Shown one piece after another: positions 40,888 through 50,392 of a stretch of 60,000 bases of DNA (within the stretch, counting starts at the first letter, position 1; each line of letters begins with the position of its first letter). Source of the DNA: Takakia lepidozioides (lineage: Eukaryota > Streptophyta > Takakiopsida > Takakiales > Takakiaceae); contig CM060734.1 in assembly GCA_030704615.1 (NCBI GenBank), positions 9,240,001-9,300,000 of the forward strand, given 5' to 3'. Made by a program: the position numbers and the translations under genes. The notes under the pieces were generated by a model. The model was not told where the DNA came from, ran no database searches, and saw nothing but the letters and a program-made list of their open reading frames with translations.

Positions 40888-42902
40888 GGTAAGAGTCCCT
40901 TCTGGTTAAACGGTTTACTGGCCTAAAATCACCACAAAACCGTTTGGATCCATCTTTTTTGGGTGGAAGGGTAACTGGACACGACCATTCTGAACTACTC
41001 TCTCTCATCTTGCCTTGTGAGATCAAAGTCTCAATTTGTTCTTGTACCTCGTTTTCCTCCCACTCTGATAGGCGGCTGGGACGACTTCTGCAAGGGGGAA
41101 AGCCTTGAGTATCAATTGTATGTTCCACCTCACTGCAATATCCTAAGTCAGCCTTGCTAAGAGCAAAACATTCCTGATTTGCTTTTAGCTCTTGCTCCAG
41201 CTCTTTCCTTTGTTCTGGAGCGAGCTCTGGGTTGATGTGTAGTCTGGATTTCAGACTTCTCCAACGACTCTCCATTTCTTCCTCTTGACTGGGTTCTAAA
41301 CTCTTTCCCTCCACCTGGCTTACAGAGTTAGCTACTCTCTGTCTTTCCTCCTGTGTGACAACTTGATTCCAATCATGGAAATCATCCTCTATTTCTACGT
41401 TGTTGTTCCCTAGTTCTCCATCCCTCTTCTGGTGAGCTTCCTGAATTATAGCGGTAGCCATGCTACGTTGGGTCTCTTCCTGAAGGAGTTCAGACATCCC
41501 TTGGTCTTCGAACAGGTCCTCCCCTAGGCTGACATCATCTATTATCTCCTCAACATCCTTCAGTACTGTATCTACCTCCTCACTCTCTTCAGAACCTCCC
41601 ATCTCCTCATCCTTATCAGATGTAGAGGTGTCAGAACCTGAGGATCCTTCCTCCATGTCCTCATACTCTTCCTTTGGCTCTCTTTCTTTCTCCCACAAGC
41701 CTAGGTACTGCTCATCTGACGTCAGGGTTAAGACATTACCTGCTGACGTACTGCCTGCATACCGCACTCTACTCTCGACCCCTCTATGGCAGGCTGTTCT
41801 GGTAACTACAGGCTCATTATAATTTATGGTGTGCAAAGGGAAGTGAGCAAAATCCTTTCCTGGCCCATAGCGCACACGATTTGTTTCAGCTTCGGTGTCA
41901 ACTACAGCGCCAAACTTTTTGAGAAAGTCTAATCCCAGCAGCATGTGATATGTATCCGTGTTCACCACCATAAAGGACAAACGATTGGTCAGCTCTCCTA
42001 CTTTGACCTTGATGTCCTCAAGTCTGCCCATTGCAGTCTCAAGAGCACTAGAGGCTACTCTGTAATTTACATCCTTACTAGTAATGACAGATCCCATCAG
42101 ACCAAGATCCCTTACAGTACTCGCGGATATTACTGAGAGCATGGCACCTGTGTCAATCTGGCCTAATACTTGGTAATCTCCCATTGTAATCATCACATGA
42201 AGTGCCTTTACTTTACCAGTATAAGCATATGAGATTGTGGGTTCAGCGTGTGCTGAGTACAAAGGTCTTGGTACATCCCTCACAACTTCTACACTGTGAG
42301 TTGTCTCCCTTTGTTGTACCATTGCCCTTTCCACCACTTTGACCAGCCCTTTCAATTTGTCTAGCTCTCCGGGCACAGTCATGATTAGGTCCATGGGAGA
42401 CAACGAGATTCTCCCTTTGTAGAAGTGGTTCAAGATTTTGGATTTCGTACCTCCTTCTATGGCAGTCTTGAAATTGTTCTTTGGGTAGATTTCACTCTTG
42501 GTCCTGCTTGGCTGTTCACTGCTCTCACTATTCCTTTCTGGTGACCCTGTAGGTTCAACAATCGGACTCTGGATAGGGATACGTGTCCTTGGAAGTCTGA
42601 CTTCATTGATACTATTTTGTGACATCAGATTTGTCATTTCTGCGAGTACATCATCCTCATCATCATAGAACACATCTACAAAGTTAGTTCCCGGAGTTCC
42701 CATCATAGTCTGGTCGAGTTTTCTACTGCACTCACTCTCTGTATGCCCGAGTAGCTTGCAAAAGTTGCATCTCACACCACACATTTCCGTGGAATGCCCG
42801 AACCGGTGACATTTGTCACACTTAGCTGGGGTTCTTCCTTCAGGACAATATGCAGCTATGTGACCTTCTTTGTGACAAACATTACAAAGGCGAACACGAG
42901 GT
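40888..42902 (-). pseudogene. Element 3 zinc knuckles, protease and start of reverse transcriptase
   Basis: Near 42895-42720 three CCHC knuckles occur in a row (CNVCHKEGHIAAYC, CDKCHRFGHSTEMC, CNFCKLLGHTESEC). An acidic linker follows, then a retropepsin motif GQIDTGAMLSVIS with intact D-T-G and LGLDFLKKFGAV, a second acidic region with many Glu/Asp, then the start of RT (PPCRSRPSRLSEWEENEV, LPPKKDGSKRFCGDFRPVN, RRDSYPM). The frame is open from 42784 to the element 2 insertion at 40888. RNA binding, proteolysis and polymerisation are the expected roles. RT resumes at 33908. Confidence 0.88.
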
Positions 42903-42908
42903 GGTGTT

Positions 42909-43586
42909 CTAGATCCCGAGCTTTCCTCCTATGACTGGTCCCCTATCAAAGTACTTCTGTAGGGTAGTGTTCAGCTGATCAAGTCTTCTGTCCACAGGGT
43001 TGACAAACACAACTGACTCATCTGTATCATCTCCTTCCAATGGCTCTAGAGGTATTTCCCCTAACTTTCCCAGGCCCCTTTCAATCTCAGTGGCTGTGTC
43101 AAGTGCTTCCTCTACATCAAGGAAGCGCCTGCCCAGCATTACTCTTGTTATTTCTGGTCTCAAACCCGCTGCAAATCTACACCTTTGTTCCAAATCAGAC
43201 GCCCCACTTCTTATAAATAACCGGTTCAACCTATCGAAGTACGTTTGAACCCTTTGTCTACTCTCTTGTTTGATGGTATCCATCCTTAACCTGATTTCTG
43301 CCAAGTCAATGACACCAAACTTGGCTGATATGACTGCCCTGAAATCTTCCCAGTTGTCTGGCCTAGGGTTTTGTTTACGGTACCATTCATCAGCCTTGGC
43401 TCTCAGGTTGAGCCTTGCTACCTTGAAGGTTTTATCCTCATTTAAATCCTTGACATCTGCCTCCATCTGAATCCTTTCCAGCCAGTCATTCACATCCTCG
43501 CTATTCCTACCATGATAAGGCACGTCTATGCTAGTTGGACTAGTCATTCTTCTATACTCTAGTTGAAGTTCAAATTGTTTCAACAC
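42909..43586 (-). pseudogene. Element 3 Gag capsid
   Basis: 225 residues open: VPYHGRNSEDVNDWLERIQM, RLNLRAKADEWYRKQ, NWEDFRAVISAKFGV, QTYFDRLNRLFIRSG, CRFAAGLRPEITRVML, all in the order of a retrotransposon Gag core. A frameshift near 42905 separates it from the zinc knuckles. The first residues precede a more likely start at MTSPTSIDV. It binds and packages element RNA. Confidence 0.88.
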
Positions 43587-43618
43587 CTAATTCTGACTCT
43601 AATTTTCCTGCAACTCCC

Positions 43619-43942
43619 TTAATGCTGACCTCTATACCACTCCCACTGTCCATTTCGCAACATCTCTACTCTACCTCCCCATGTCACCTCTCGTGCCATG
43701 GTATTTATCTTCTCCCACCTTCCTAACTCTCTTATCCAAAGTGCTACGGTTGTTCTTCCACCAGCATGTATCACTCTAAGATATAAATCACCATTAGCTA
43801 TTCTCCAAGCAGGGTTGAAGAAGTACAAACAAGGGTCTGCGTGGGCATTTGGTGTGCGTCTGCTGAAGCAAATCAGCACATCTCCAATGCTTGGTTTATC
43901 AGGAATCAGTGTGTGGTCTCTGCCTGCCATCAAACCATCCAA
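43619..43942 (-). CDS. Small ORF in the leader of element 3
   Basis: 107 residues between the primer site and gag: MDGLMAGRDHTLIPDKPSIG, VLICFSRRTPNAHADPCLYF, NGDLYLRVIHAGGRTTVALW, IRELGRWEKINTMAREVTWG. The composition is Trp- and Arg-rich and looks coding, and it is uninterrupted in an element whose pol is badly broken. No family recognised. It might be an extra gene, an N-terminal Gag domain, or chance. Confidence 0.4.
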   Translation of the reverse strand: MDGLMAGRDHTLIPDKPSIGDVLICFSRRTPNAHADPCLYFFNPAWRIANGDLYLRVIHAGGRTTVALWIRELGRWEKINTMAREVTWGGRVEMLRNGQWEWYRGQH

Positions 43943-43986
43943 TACCAGTCAAGATCCCTAGCTAGTAGAAATCAAGATTTAACGAA

Positions 43987-43998
43987 GCTCTGATACCA
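43987..43998 (-). promoter_or_regulatory. Primer-binding site for initiator tRNA-Met, element 3
   Basis: Minus-strand TGGTATCAGAGC, the same site as in element 2, just before the LTR-like region. It orients element 3 and marks the inner edge of its 5' LTR. Confidence 0.85.
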
Positions 43999-44000
43999 AA

Positions 44001-44365
44001 AGAAGGGGCGTGAATCCCCTTCTGTGCAATTCTAATTGTGCTCCTCCCCAGTTTTGAAGCGGAGCAAAAGAAAGGAACTCTCTTCCAATGATCCAACCAT
44101 CGTCACTCGGTTGTGGGTTTCCCTCAGGTCCTTCATGATCAGAGTTTATACAATCCTCATCCACGCCGCAGTGGAAAGAGAAGACATGGATGGGGAGTCT
44201 GTATTGTTCTCACCCTTGGTTCTATTTTTACACGACATCCTTTCCCTGGGGTACAGCACCAGCCATGCTACCATGTTGTCTTCAGTGATGCAACCAGCCC
44301 TACGTCAGTGATGAACACTGCCCTTGTGGGCAGCTCCCTTGGACAATAACACGTGGAAGCCCCTT
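44001..44365 (-). repeat. Probable 5' LTR of element 3
   Basis: Non-coding sequence immediately beyond the primer site. No second LTR is visible because the 3' end of element 3 lies in or past the assembly gap, so borders cannot be verified. The right edge is set where plus-strand gypsy sequence begins. Confidence 0.4.
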
Positions 44366-44369
44366 TTTG

Positions 44370-44640
44370 TAATAAGATCAGTGAGGAGCTTGGTGGTGTT
44401 AAGGTTGTGCATGAAGATGCAGCAGTGTTGACCTACCTTCGTACCGGAGAGACAACATTTAGTGTGACTGCTAAGGAGAGAGATCGGATCCTACAACGAG
44501 CCAAGAGGTTCAAGTGAGAGCGGACTCACCTACTCCAAGTATGGGAGGATGGACGAGTGAGGATTGTGCCTCATCTAACACAACGAGCGCGATTGGTACG
44601 CCATGCCCATGAGGAGTTGAGACATTTTGGGGTGTGGTCA
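44370..44640 (+). pseudogene. Integrase zinc-domain fragment of a plus-strand gypsy element
   Basis: Encodes FSVTAKERDRILQRAKRFK, a stop, VWEDGRVRIVPHLTQRARLV and RHAHEELRHFGV, the region before and at the HHCC domain of a gypsy integrase. It breaks off at about 44640, where sequence of the copy B subfamily begins in reverse orientation. Confidence 0.6.
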
Positions 44641-44654
44641 GTGTACATGGAGTC

Positions 44655-44760
44655 AGCCCCAGGGTTCCTCCATGCCAGGAAGAATGGTGGCTCGAAAGAG
44701 AGATGACCTTTCTCCACAAGGGAGAACTTGCAGTAATGAAACACAAAAACACATGAGGTC
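44655..44760 (-). pseudogene. Inverted exon fragment of the copy B/C subfamily
   Basis: The minus strand reads YCKFSLVEKGHLSFEPPFF and LAWRNPGADSMYTD, matching the exon that begins at 16087 in copy B. The adjacent GGCGCC repeats (44766-45005) correspond to the intron preceding that exon. So a piece of a fifth, B-type copy lies here in the opposite orientation to copy D. Confidence 0.7.
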
Positions 44761-44765
44761 CCTGA

Positions 44766-45005
44766 ACTGCAAATTCGGCACCATTTTCCCAGGTTGGGGC
44801 GGACTTGAGTGGGCCTAGAAATGGAAAAATGACGCCGAATTTTGGTTTTCGGTGACTGCCACCCTAGGGACAACCATCTTGGGAGCCCTGAACTGGAAAT
44901 TTGGCACCATTTTTCCCGGTTTGGCCCGAAGATGGCTAAGTCCCAGAACGGCAATAGGGCCTCGAACTGGAAAAATGGCGCCGAATTTCCAGTTCAGGGC
45001 CAGCC
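44766..45005. repeat. GGCGCC-centred repeats in alternating orientation
   Basis: Four motif copies of the type AAATTCGGCACCATTTT or GAAAAATGGCGCCGAATT alternate in orientation, with linking CTAAGTCCC and CACCCTAGGGACA, like the copy B intron. Confidence 0.8.
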
Positions 45006-45171
45006 ATCCTAGGGACAGCCATTTTCACCCGAGGCCTTCGAGAAGTGCGAGACCTCCAAAAAGGCGGAGACATGGTACACACTCACGAGGGATGCGTTCC
45101 TGGAGTACATGTACACGGTAAGTCCTGCAAATTGCTATTTTTTAAGCATTCATATGTACCCATGTTCAGGC

Positions 45172-45185
45172 TTGTGTCAACGCAA
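45172..45185. repeat. TTGCGTYRACGCAA-type palindrome in an intron of copy D
   Basis: TTGTGTCAACGCAA with AGGC and GCCT arms on either side. It lies in the intron after the first recognised exon of D. Confidence 0.8.
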
Positions 45186-46081
45186 GCCTGGATCATTGCG
45201 AAGTTTAGACTCAGGTACCTATTTCACATTTTGGAGTTTGAAATTTTCAACGTTGCCTTTGGGTTGGATAGCAAGAAATTGTTGATGCGGGAGAGAGGGG
45301 AAAAGCGGAATATTACGGGAAAACTCCTGAAAGTGAACGCGCCTACGGTATTGAGGTGGCAATGACCTTCCACATGAACGAATTCCGCGGGAAGGTGGTG
45401 ACTGCGTTCACCAAGCAACTACGCATAGCTGATCCCGGTCTTGGCCCTCAATTTCTGGATGAGGTTCGCATTCATTAGAGCAAGACAACAAAGCCTGAAA
45501 TGACACAAGAGAAACTACACAGGCTTGCCATGGCAATGGTGGAGCCAGCAGTGAAAATTCGGTGGCTTCAAATTTGGAACTCTGAGCCTGTTCTACGGCA
45601 AGCAAATAGTTTTCCATGGGCGAGAAGAACGCCACCACCGGAGTTGTCACCCCTTTCAGTGACCAAGTATGGGACATCTGGCTTCATAAAGCCACATTCT
45701 GGGCGCAGGTAAGAATTTCACAGGTCTTCAATGTCTGTTTTGAATGTCTTTGAGTGCTTTCGCAAAATCTAACCAAGTTACTTGAGTGGCAGTTGGAGGA
45801 GAGGGCTGAGGAGGTTATGGAGGAATCTCTAACAGACTTCAAGATAGTCGTTGCTACACCAGATGAGTCATTCGAGACCTGGATAAGGAGGTGGAAAGGG
45901 ATAGTTTGGGACCATGCGTTCTTCCGCGAATTTGTTGTTGATGGTGGGATTAACCGTTCGAATTTGTTCGATGCGCAGTACAATGGGGAGCAGGCGATGA
46001 AGCGAGTCATATACAGGTTTCATTTCATGCTTTTTAATGTTGTGAGCTGCTCTTAAAGATAGTAGCTTTCTCTATTGAGGC

Positions 46082-46429
46082 TTGCGTTAACGCAAGCCTG
46101 CGGACCCTCCTACTCATGGCTACCTTTCTCCCGAGTGTTTTTGGGCTAGGGTCAGGCTTGCGTTGACGCAAGCCTGTCTAGTGTGTGGAATATATATTGG
46201 TAGTTTGAACTACGTATTAGGAAGGGGTATGTTGTGACAATTTTAAGTACAGCTATGCATTGTTTCCCTTGTAGCAAAAACTTTGAGGCAACGAGACTTT
46301 TACCGGGTCTGCATGAGGCTTGCGTTGACGCAAGCCTATTTGATGGCAGCCCACGACTTACGTTATAAAAGGATTTCTTAAGTGTCAAACTCTTGTTTCA
46401 TAAACGGAAAGAGGATTTCGTTGACGCAA
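46082..46429. repeat. Four TTGCGTYRACGCAA palindromes in an intron of copy D
   Basis: Sites at 46082-46095, 46158-46171, 46320-46333 and 46416-46429. The first three are flanked by AGGC/GCCT, so the symmetry extends to about 22 bp; the fourth has a left arm changed to TTTCG. They lie in the intron 46017-46546, which is homologous to the copy A intron carrying four such sites. Confidence 0.85.
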
Positions 46430-47205
46430 GGATGAATTTACCCTGCACTTGGATTGTTTTTTGTTAAGTGTTACAACAAAAGAATGGTGTCTGCTATCAT
46501 GTCTTCCTATGAACTCTCATGATATTTGTTGGTTTTGTTTTCGCAGATATATCCATGGAGTTTTCTAAGCTCGTACCCATTCTTCATTGACAGCTGGGAA
46601 AAGACAAATCCCGACACACAAATGTACACAGCGGGCATTCTGGAGGACTGGAGCAGGTCTCATTTCAAAGACTGTGGGTGGTACCTTGATTGCCCGAAAC
46701 AATCGACACCCTGGGAGGAGAACATCCTGTGAAATTTGAATGACAATGCAAAGGCTCTTGCTCCTCTGACAGATAGGCAGCTGCAGTTGAGAGATCTCCG
46801 GCTTCTCAAAGCAAAGGAACTAGTTGTAAATCAGAGCCCGAAAAAGAAGGGTGGAAAGAAGAAGGACAAAAAGAAAGATGGCGAACAAGGTCAGGCAACG
46901 GCTGCTGTGGCAGGAGGGCCTCAGAGGGGTTCACAACTAGCTCTGTCGGACAAACCATACGAGGTCCTACCTAACCCTGGCAGAGCAGTTGCCATGGGCT
47001 ACCAACACAAGACAGTCAACGAAAGCTTCTTGGACATGATGGAATCAAGGAGAAAAGGCGGCACAGTCAAAGAGAAGTCCCCAACTTGGGAGATATTGTC
47101 TTCATTCCTCACTCTGGTAAATTCCTTATCCACTCCCCTCCTTGTCACTTGGTTCTTGCAGTGTGGTCAAATGTCATTTCGATTGAATTGCTTTGGGGGG
47201 TGAAG

Positions 47206-48290
47206 GTTGGGAAAGGTCCATCGTGGGTGAACGGAGAGAAAAAACCCTTTGCCTGCAAGCTCGTTGTTGTGGACATTCCAGACGGGCTTCCAGTCCTAGA
47301 TCTTCTACCAAAAGGTGTCACTCCAGCCTGAAATGAATGGGACGAGCGCTACTGGCCCTGGGTCTTCAAGTTCTGTGGGAACTTATTGGCTGACAATGGG
47401 TGTTTGCTCATCCTACAAGCTGCCAATGCAAAGTGCCGACGACTACTGTCCAGTTTCCTGAAGTCTGGTGGGATGAAGGTGATTAAAAGCTGGAATGGAG
47501 TTAACAGTCTCCCACTTACAAAGGGGGACTTCCCAGGCCAGAAGGTATGTCGTATCCTCCATTTCATTAAATCTTGTAGAAATGTTCCCCGTGTTTGGAT
47601 AGACTTATTTTCCTTTTGCACTGTCAATCTTCTCCTGCATCCTTGTGTTGACGAAATCGTAGTGCAAGGTTGTCATCTGCTACCTACCTTGATGTTGCCT
47701 TGGCGCTCACCTGACTGAGTCCGGTGTTTTCATTTCGTAGACACGAGCTTTTGATGCACACTGTCTCGTAAGAGAACGCCACCCATCCACACCGTCATCC
47801 ATTAAGGAGTTCCAGGTCTTGAAAGGGGGAACGCATGTTGACTCGTCCTGCGATCTCGTGGATGATGATTTTATCTACAACTACGTGGACGCCTCACTCA
47901 CTGTGCTGCGGAATTCCGGAGAGCCATGGAGAGGTGCACGGGAAAAGAGTCCTGCATTCATGCAGACAGTCATCGAGTCTTGCAGTGTTGAAGGGTCTCG
48001 TGTTGTTGACCTCACTCTTGGAACAGGTTCGGCCTTCACACTCTAGCAATAATCTGCCTTCATTGTTGTAGTTCGAAAGTGCAGGTTCGTGCGCATATCG
48101 TGGCTCATTTGGTTTATTCCTCTGGAAGGCATCTGTTCGCCTTTGAGGGGGATGGAGAGCTGTACAAAGAGGTAATTGCTCCCCTCCATGAGGGCTCCAC
48201 CTCAGGTACCCAGACAGATGCCGCTGCCGCAGCAGTGCCGTTGGATTACGAGGACATCGAAATTGACAACGATTTTGATTGCTTTTTCTT
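47206..48290 (+). pseudogene. Copy D amino-methyltransferase-like domain
   Basis: LVVVDIPDGLPVLD (motif IV position, DIPD), RYWPWVFKFCGNLLADNG, CLLILQAANAK, MKVIKSWNGVNSLPLTKGD; then after an intron GEPWRGAREKSPAFMQTVI and SRVVDLTLGTG (motifs X and I); then after another intron GRHLFAFEGDGELYKE. The motif order and the DIPD substitution equal those of copies A, B and C. The tail DYEDIEIDNDFD is acidic like A. The Trp codon seen in the other copies after VTPA or its equivalent is TGA here. Confidence 0.7.
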
Positions 48291-48607
48291 CTTTGCATGG
48301 GACTCCGTTGTGGCGTCGGAATTGGGGATTCTCATGAAAGTTTGCAATGTTTTGCAGGAGCCCAACTACGCCTAGGTTCCTCCCTTTCTATGCGAACCCC
48401 GACTTCTTTCCAAGTCCGCCACCCATGCTTGAATTGCCATGTTATGCTGAGGCTACAGCAAAAACATTTTCTCTCGAAACATCTCCCCCTAGACAGGTTT
48501 GTGGCAAGAATGGACGTGTGCATAGTGGGACTATGGTGTTCATTGATAGTTGTGCTTCAATTTCCAATGAAAGCTCCTCTACTAGTGGATCTGGACAATC
48601 AAAATGA

Positions 48608-49162
48608 CCCATAAATTTTCGGACTTTCTATGGATCATGAAGCAATATCGACTTCTATGGTTTCAATAATGCCTGTGCCCGTTCATCCATCCTACAGACG
48701 TCAACAATAGAGAATCTCAACATCCACATTCTTTTCAAACATTCATCCAATGATATGAGCATGCATTAATCCATCAATGTGCCGGATTGCATCCCTGAAC
48801 ATCCAAAATTCATCCAACATTCATCCATAAAACTCACACCATCCACCAAAATTTCATCCATCTACTTCATTTATCATCCATCAACTTTCATCCATTATTC
48901 ATCCAACATCCACCCTCCATTCATCCGCATTCCATCCGCTTGCTGCCATTGTCTCTTCTACATTGTTGCAAACTACTGCCGCGTTGTGTGCAGACTTTCC
49001 CACGGACACAGGTCCCGCATGGTTTTTCCATCCCTGGGTACATGCCCTTGCGGTGATATTCATCCTCATCCATGAGAATCTTTCTGCTCACGGATTGGTA
49101 TCTTCACGCTCACGAATCGTTCTGCTCATGTGAGCCGCTCACAGTTTAGCATCCCCCAAATT
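48608..49162. repeat. Copy D 3' flank: CATCCA-rich stretch and terminus
   Basis: After the stop, 48670-48945 is rich in repeated CATCCA/TTCATCC words. From about 49075 GCTCACG, GCTCATGTGAGC and GCTCACAG lead to TTTAGCATCCCCC, ending at 49162. No gene. Confidence 0.6.
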
Positions 49163-49346
49163 TGGGTAGGGAGCTGCAGAAAGGGGAGATCTATGGATTT
49201 TAGTTTTTAGGACCCGACCAAAAATCTATGGATTTTTTTGAAAAATAAAGTGGTGTCGGTTCTAAAATTGGCCAAATGCAATCTTAGTACACTGCTGGGG
49301 AGAATTGGCTTGTATGCATCTGGGAAGTTTTGTATGTCCATGATGC
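49163..49346. other. Short gap without features
   Basis: Begins AAATTTGGGTAGGGAGCTGC just outside the copy D terminus. An imperfect direct repeat around AAATCTATGGATTTT occurs at 49188 and 49227. Confidence 0.3.
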
Positions 49347-49667
49347 ATGGCTGGAGGAGATAATGAGACCATTGAAGGGCTCATTTCCTCGTTGAGTCTT
49401 CAAGTGTATAGGGAAAAAAATTATGTTTCCCAAGGCACACAGACTGAGCTAAGTGGAAGCCAGTTGGATGACCTTGTGGCATACTGGGAGTCAGGCAACG
49501 GGCAGAGTGCTGTGGGAGAGAGCAATTCTACAGCTGTAGGTGAAACACCAAAGTGGATGGAAGCTAGGCTTGGAACACAGCCGAAGACAGCCCTAGGTTG
49601 CACTGACTTGGGGGCTGCGACTTGTAGTTCATACATGTGCAATATTGTTTCTACTGTGTTTGAATAG
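49347..49667 (+). CDS. Hypothetical ORF, 106 residues
   Basis: Starts MAGGDNETIEGLISSLSLQ and continues KNYVSQGTQTELSGSQLDDL and GETPKWMEARLGTQPKTALG, ending with TVFE. Ser/Thr/Gln-rich, no known domain. It might be an N-terminal exon of an element gene. Low confidence that it is expressed. Confidence 0.25.
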   Translation: MAGGDNETIEGLISSLSLQVYREKNYVSQGTQTELSGSQLDDLVAYWESGNGQSAVGESNSTAVGETPKWMEARLGTQPKTALGCTDLGAATCSSYMCNIVSTVFE

Positions 49668-50029
49668 CAACACGGATGCTACGATCGATCTACTACAGCA
49701 TTGCAACCAACACAATCCCTCCACACTGGGGATCATCATGTTATTGCTAGGGGTAGAGCCTTGAGATTGATCATGGAAAGCCGCAGGTACATCAATGCCG
49801 CAACACACAGTAATAAGAGGGAATATGAAGATCAGTAGGAGAGATAGAGAGCCTAGTGGCTGTTGGAGAGAGGAGCGATTGGTAGCAACACCGCGCATGT
49901 TGATTGATCGTTCACACATGAGCTGCATTGGCGTGCGTGAGTGGAGAGCTTGAGGCAAGAGCGTTGCTGTCCGGCTGGGTGTGGGCTAGTGCAAGCAGAG
50001 CCGGGAGTGGTGCGCTGGCACCAGTTGAG

Positions 50030-50392
50030 CCCAAATGCTCAAAGTGGGGGGGTAGCTTGCATCCCGATCAGAGCTATTGGTTTGTAGCCCCCTGAGGTCC
50101 CAGTGGTGGATGGCAATGTTATTTGTGTTCTCTGCAGGCTACGAGCCATATCTTCTAACAAAACATCAGCTATAGTCAAGAATTATGGGCTATAGCCACA
50201 CAGTTGATGGATGCAAAGAGGCCTGGAGACCTTAACCAAGCCTTGATGGAACTAGGTGTCGTTGTCTGCACCCCTTCATCACCCTATTCTTGCTCTCTTG
50301 TCCTATTGCAATCCACAGCTAATCGAGGACAACACCATCGCCACTTCGCCAGTTCATCCATGCTCGTTTTCCAAGATCGAATTCCTCAAGCA
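50030..50392 (+). pseudogene. MutY-like adenine DNA glycosylase fragment, intronless and frameshifted
   Basis: Reading across frames gives EVPVVDGNVICVLCRLRAIS, SAIVKNYG, then after a one-base loss at about 50188 QLMDAKRPGDLNQALMELG and VVVCTPSSP. This matches the region of MutY/MUTYH between the helix-hairpin-helix and the iron-sulfur cluster (VPVVDGNVxRV...RPGDFNQALMELGATVCTPxxPxC). MutY removes adenine mispaired with 8-oxoguanine. The first cluster Cys is present but the later ones are garbled, one conserved Arg has become Cys (CGT to TGT), and stops occur upstream. No other part of the gene is nearby, so it is a decayed retrocopy or captured fragment. Confidence 0.65.

Larger units (their letters stand above)
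45023..48607 (+). pseudogene. Copy D: amino-methyltransferase gene lacking the ParB exon, decayed
   Basis: Exons: 45023-45117 (partial; KAETWYTLTRDAFLEYMYT), 45272-45708, 45793-46016, 46547-47116, about 47206-47544, 47741-48026, 48085 to about 48290, and 48358-48607. Order and borders equal copy A, including CAAGAAAT at the start of the second listed exon. Lesions: stops at 45476-45478, 46730-46732 and 47329-47331, a frameshift near 46565, and a lost donor after 48277. The linker is Lys-rich (KKKGGKKKDKKKDGEQ) and ends NESFLDMMESRRKGG. The last exon ends SGSGQSK. The ParB exon and everything 5' are missing. Confidence 0.75.
45010..49162 (+). mobile_element. 5'-truncated transposon-like unit with copy D
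   Basis: The right end read on the minus strand is GGGGGATGCTAAACTGTGAG at 49162, followed by GCTCACATGAGC and GTGAGCGT repeats, the family terminus in diverged form. The left part starts inside the exon after the ParB domain, directly next to the inverted B-type fragment, so recombination between two units is likely. Confidence 0.5.

Noticed and set aside
46082-46429. Regularly repeated TTGCG palindromes as a CRISPR array
   Set aside because: Spacing is irregular, units are only about 22 bp, there are no cas genes and the context is an intron of a eukaryotic gene.
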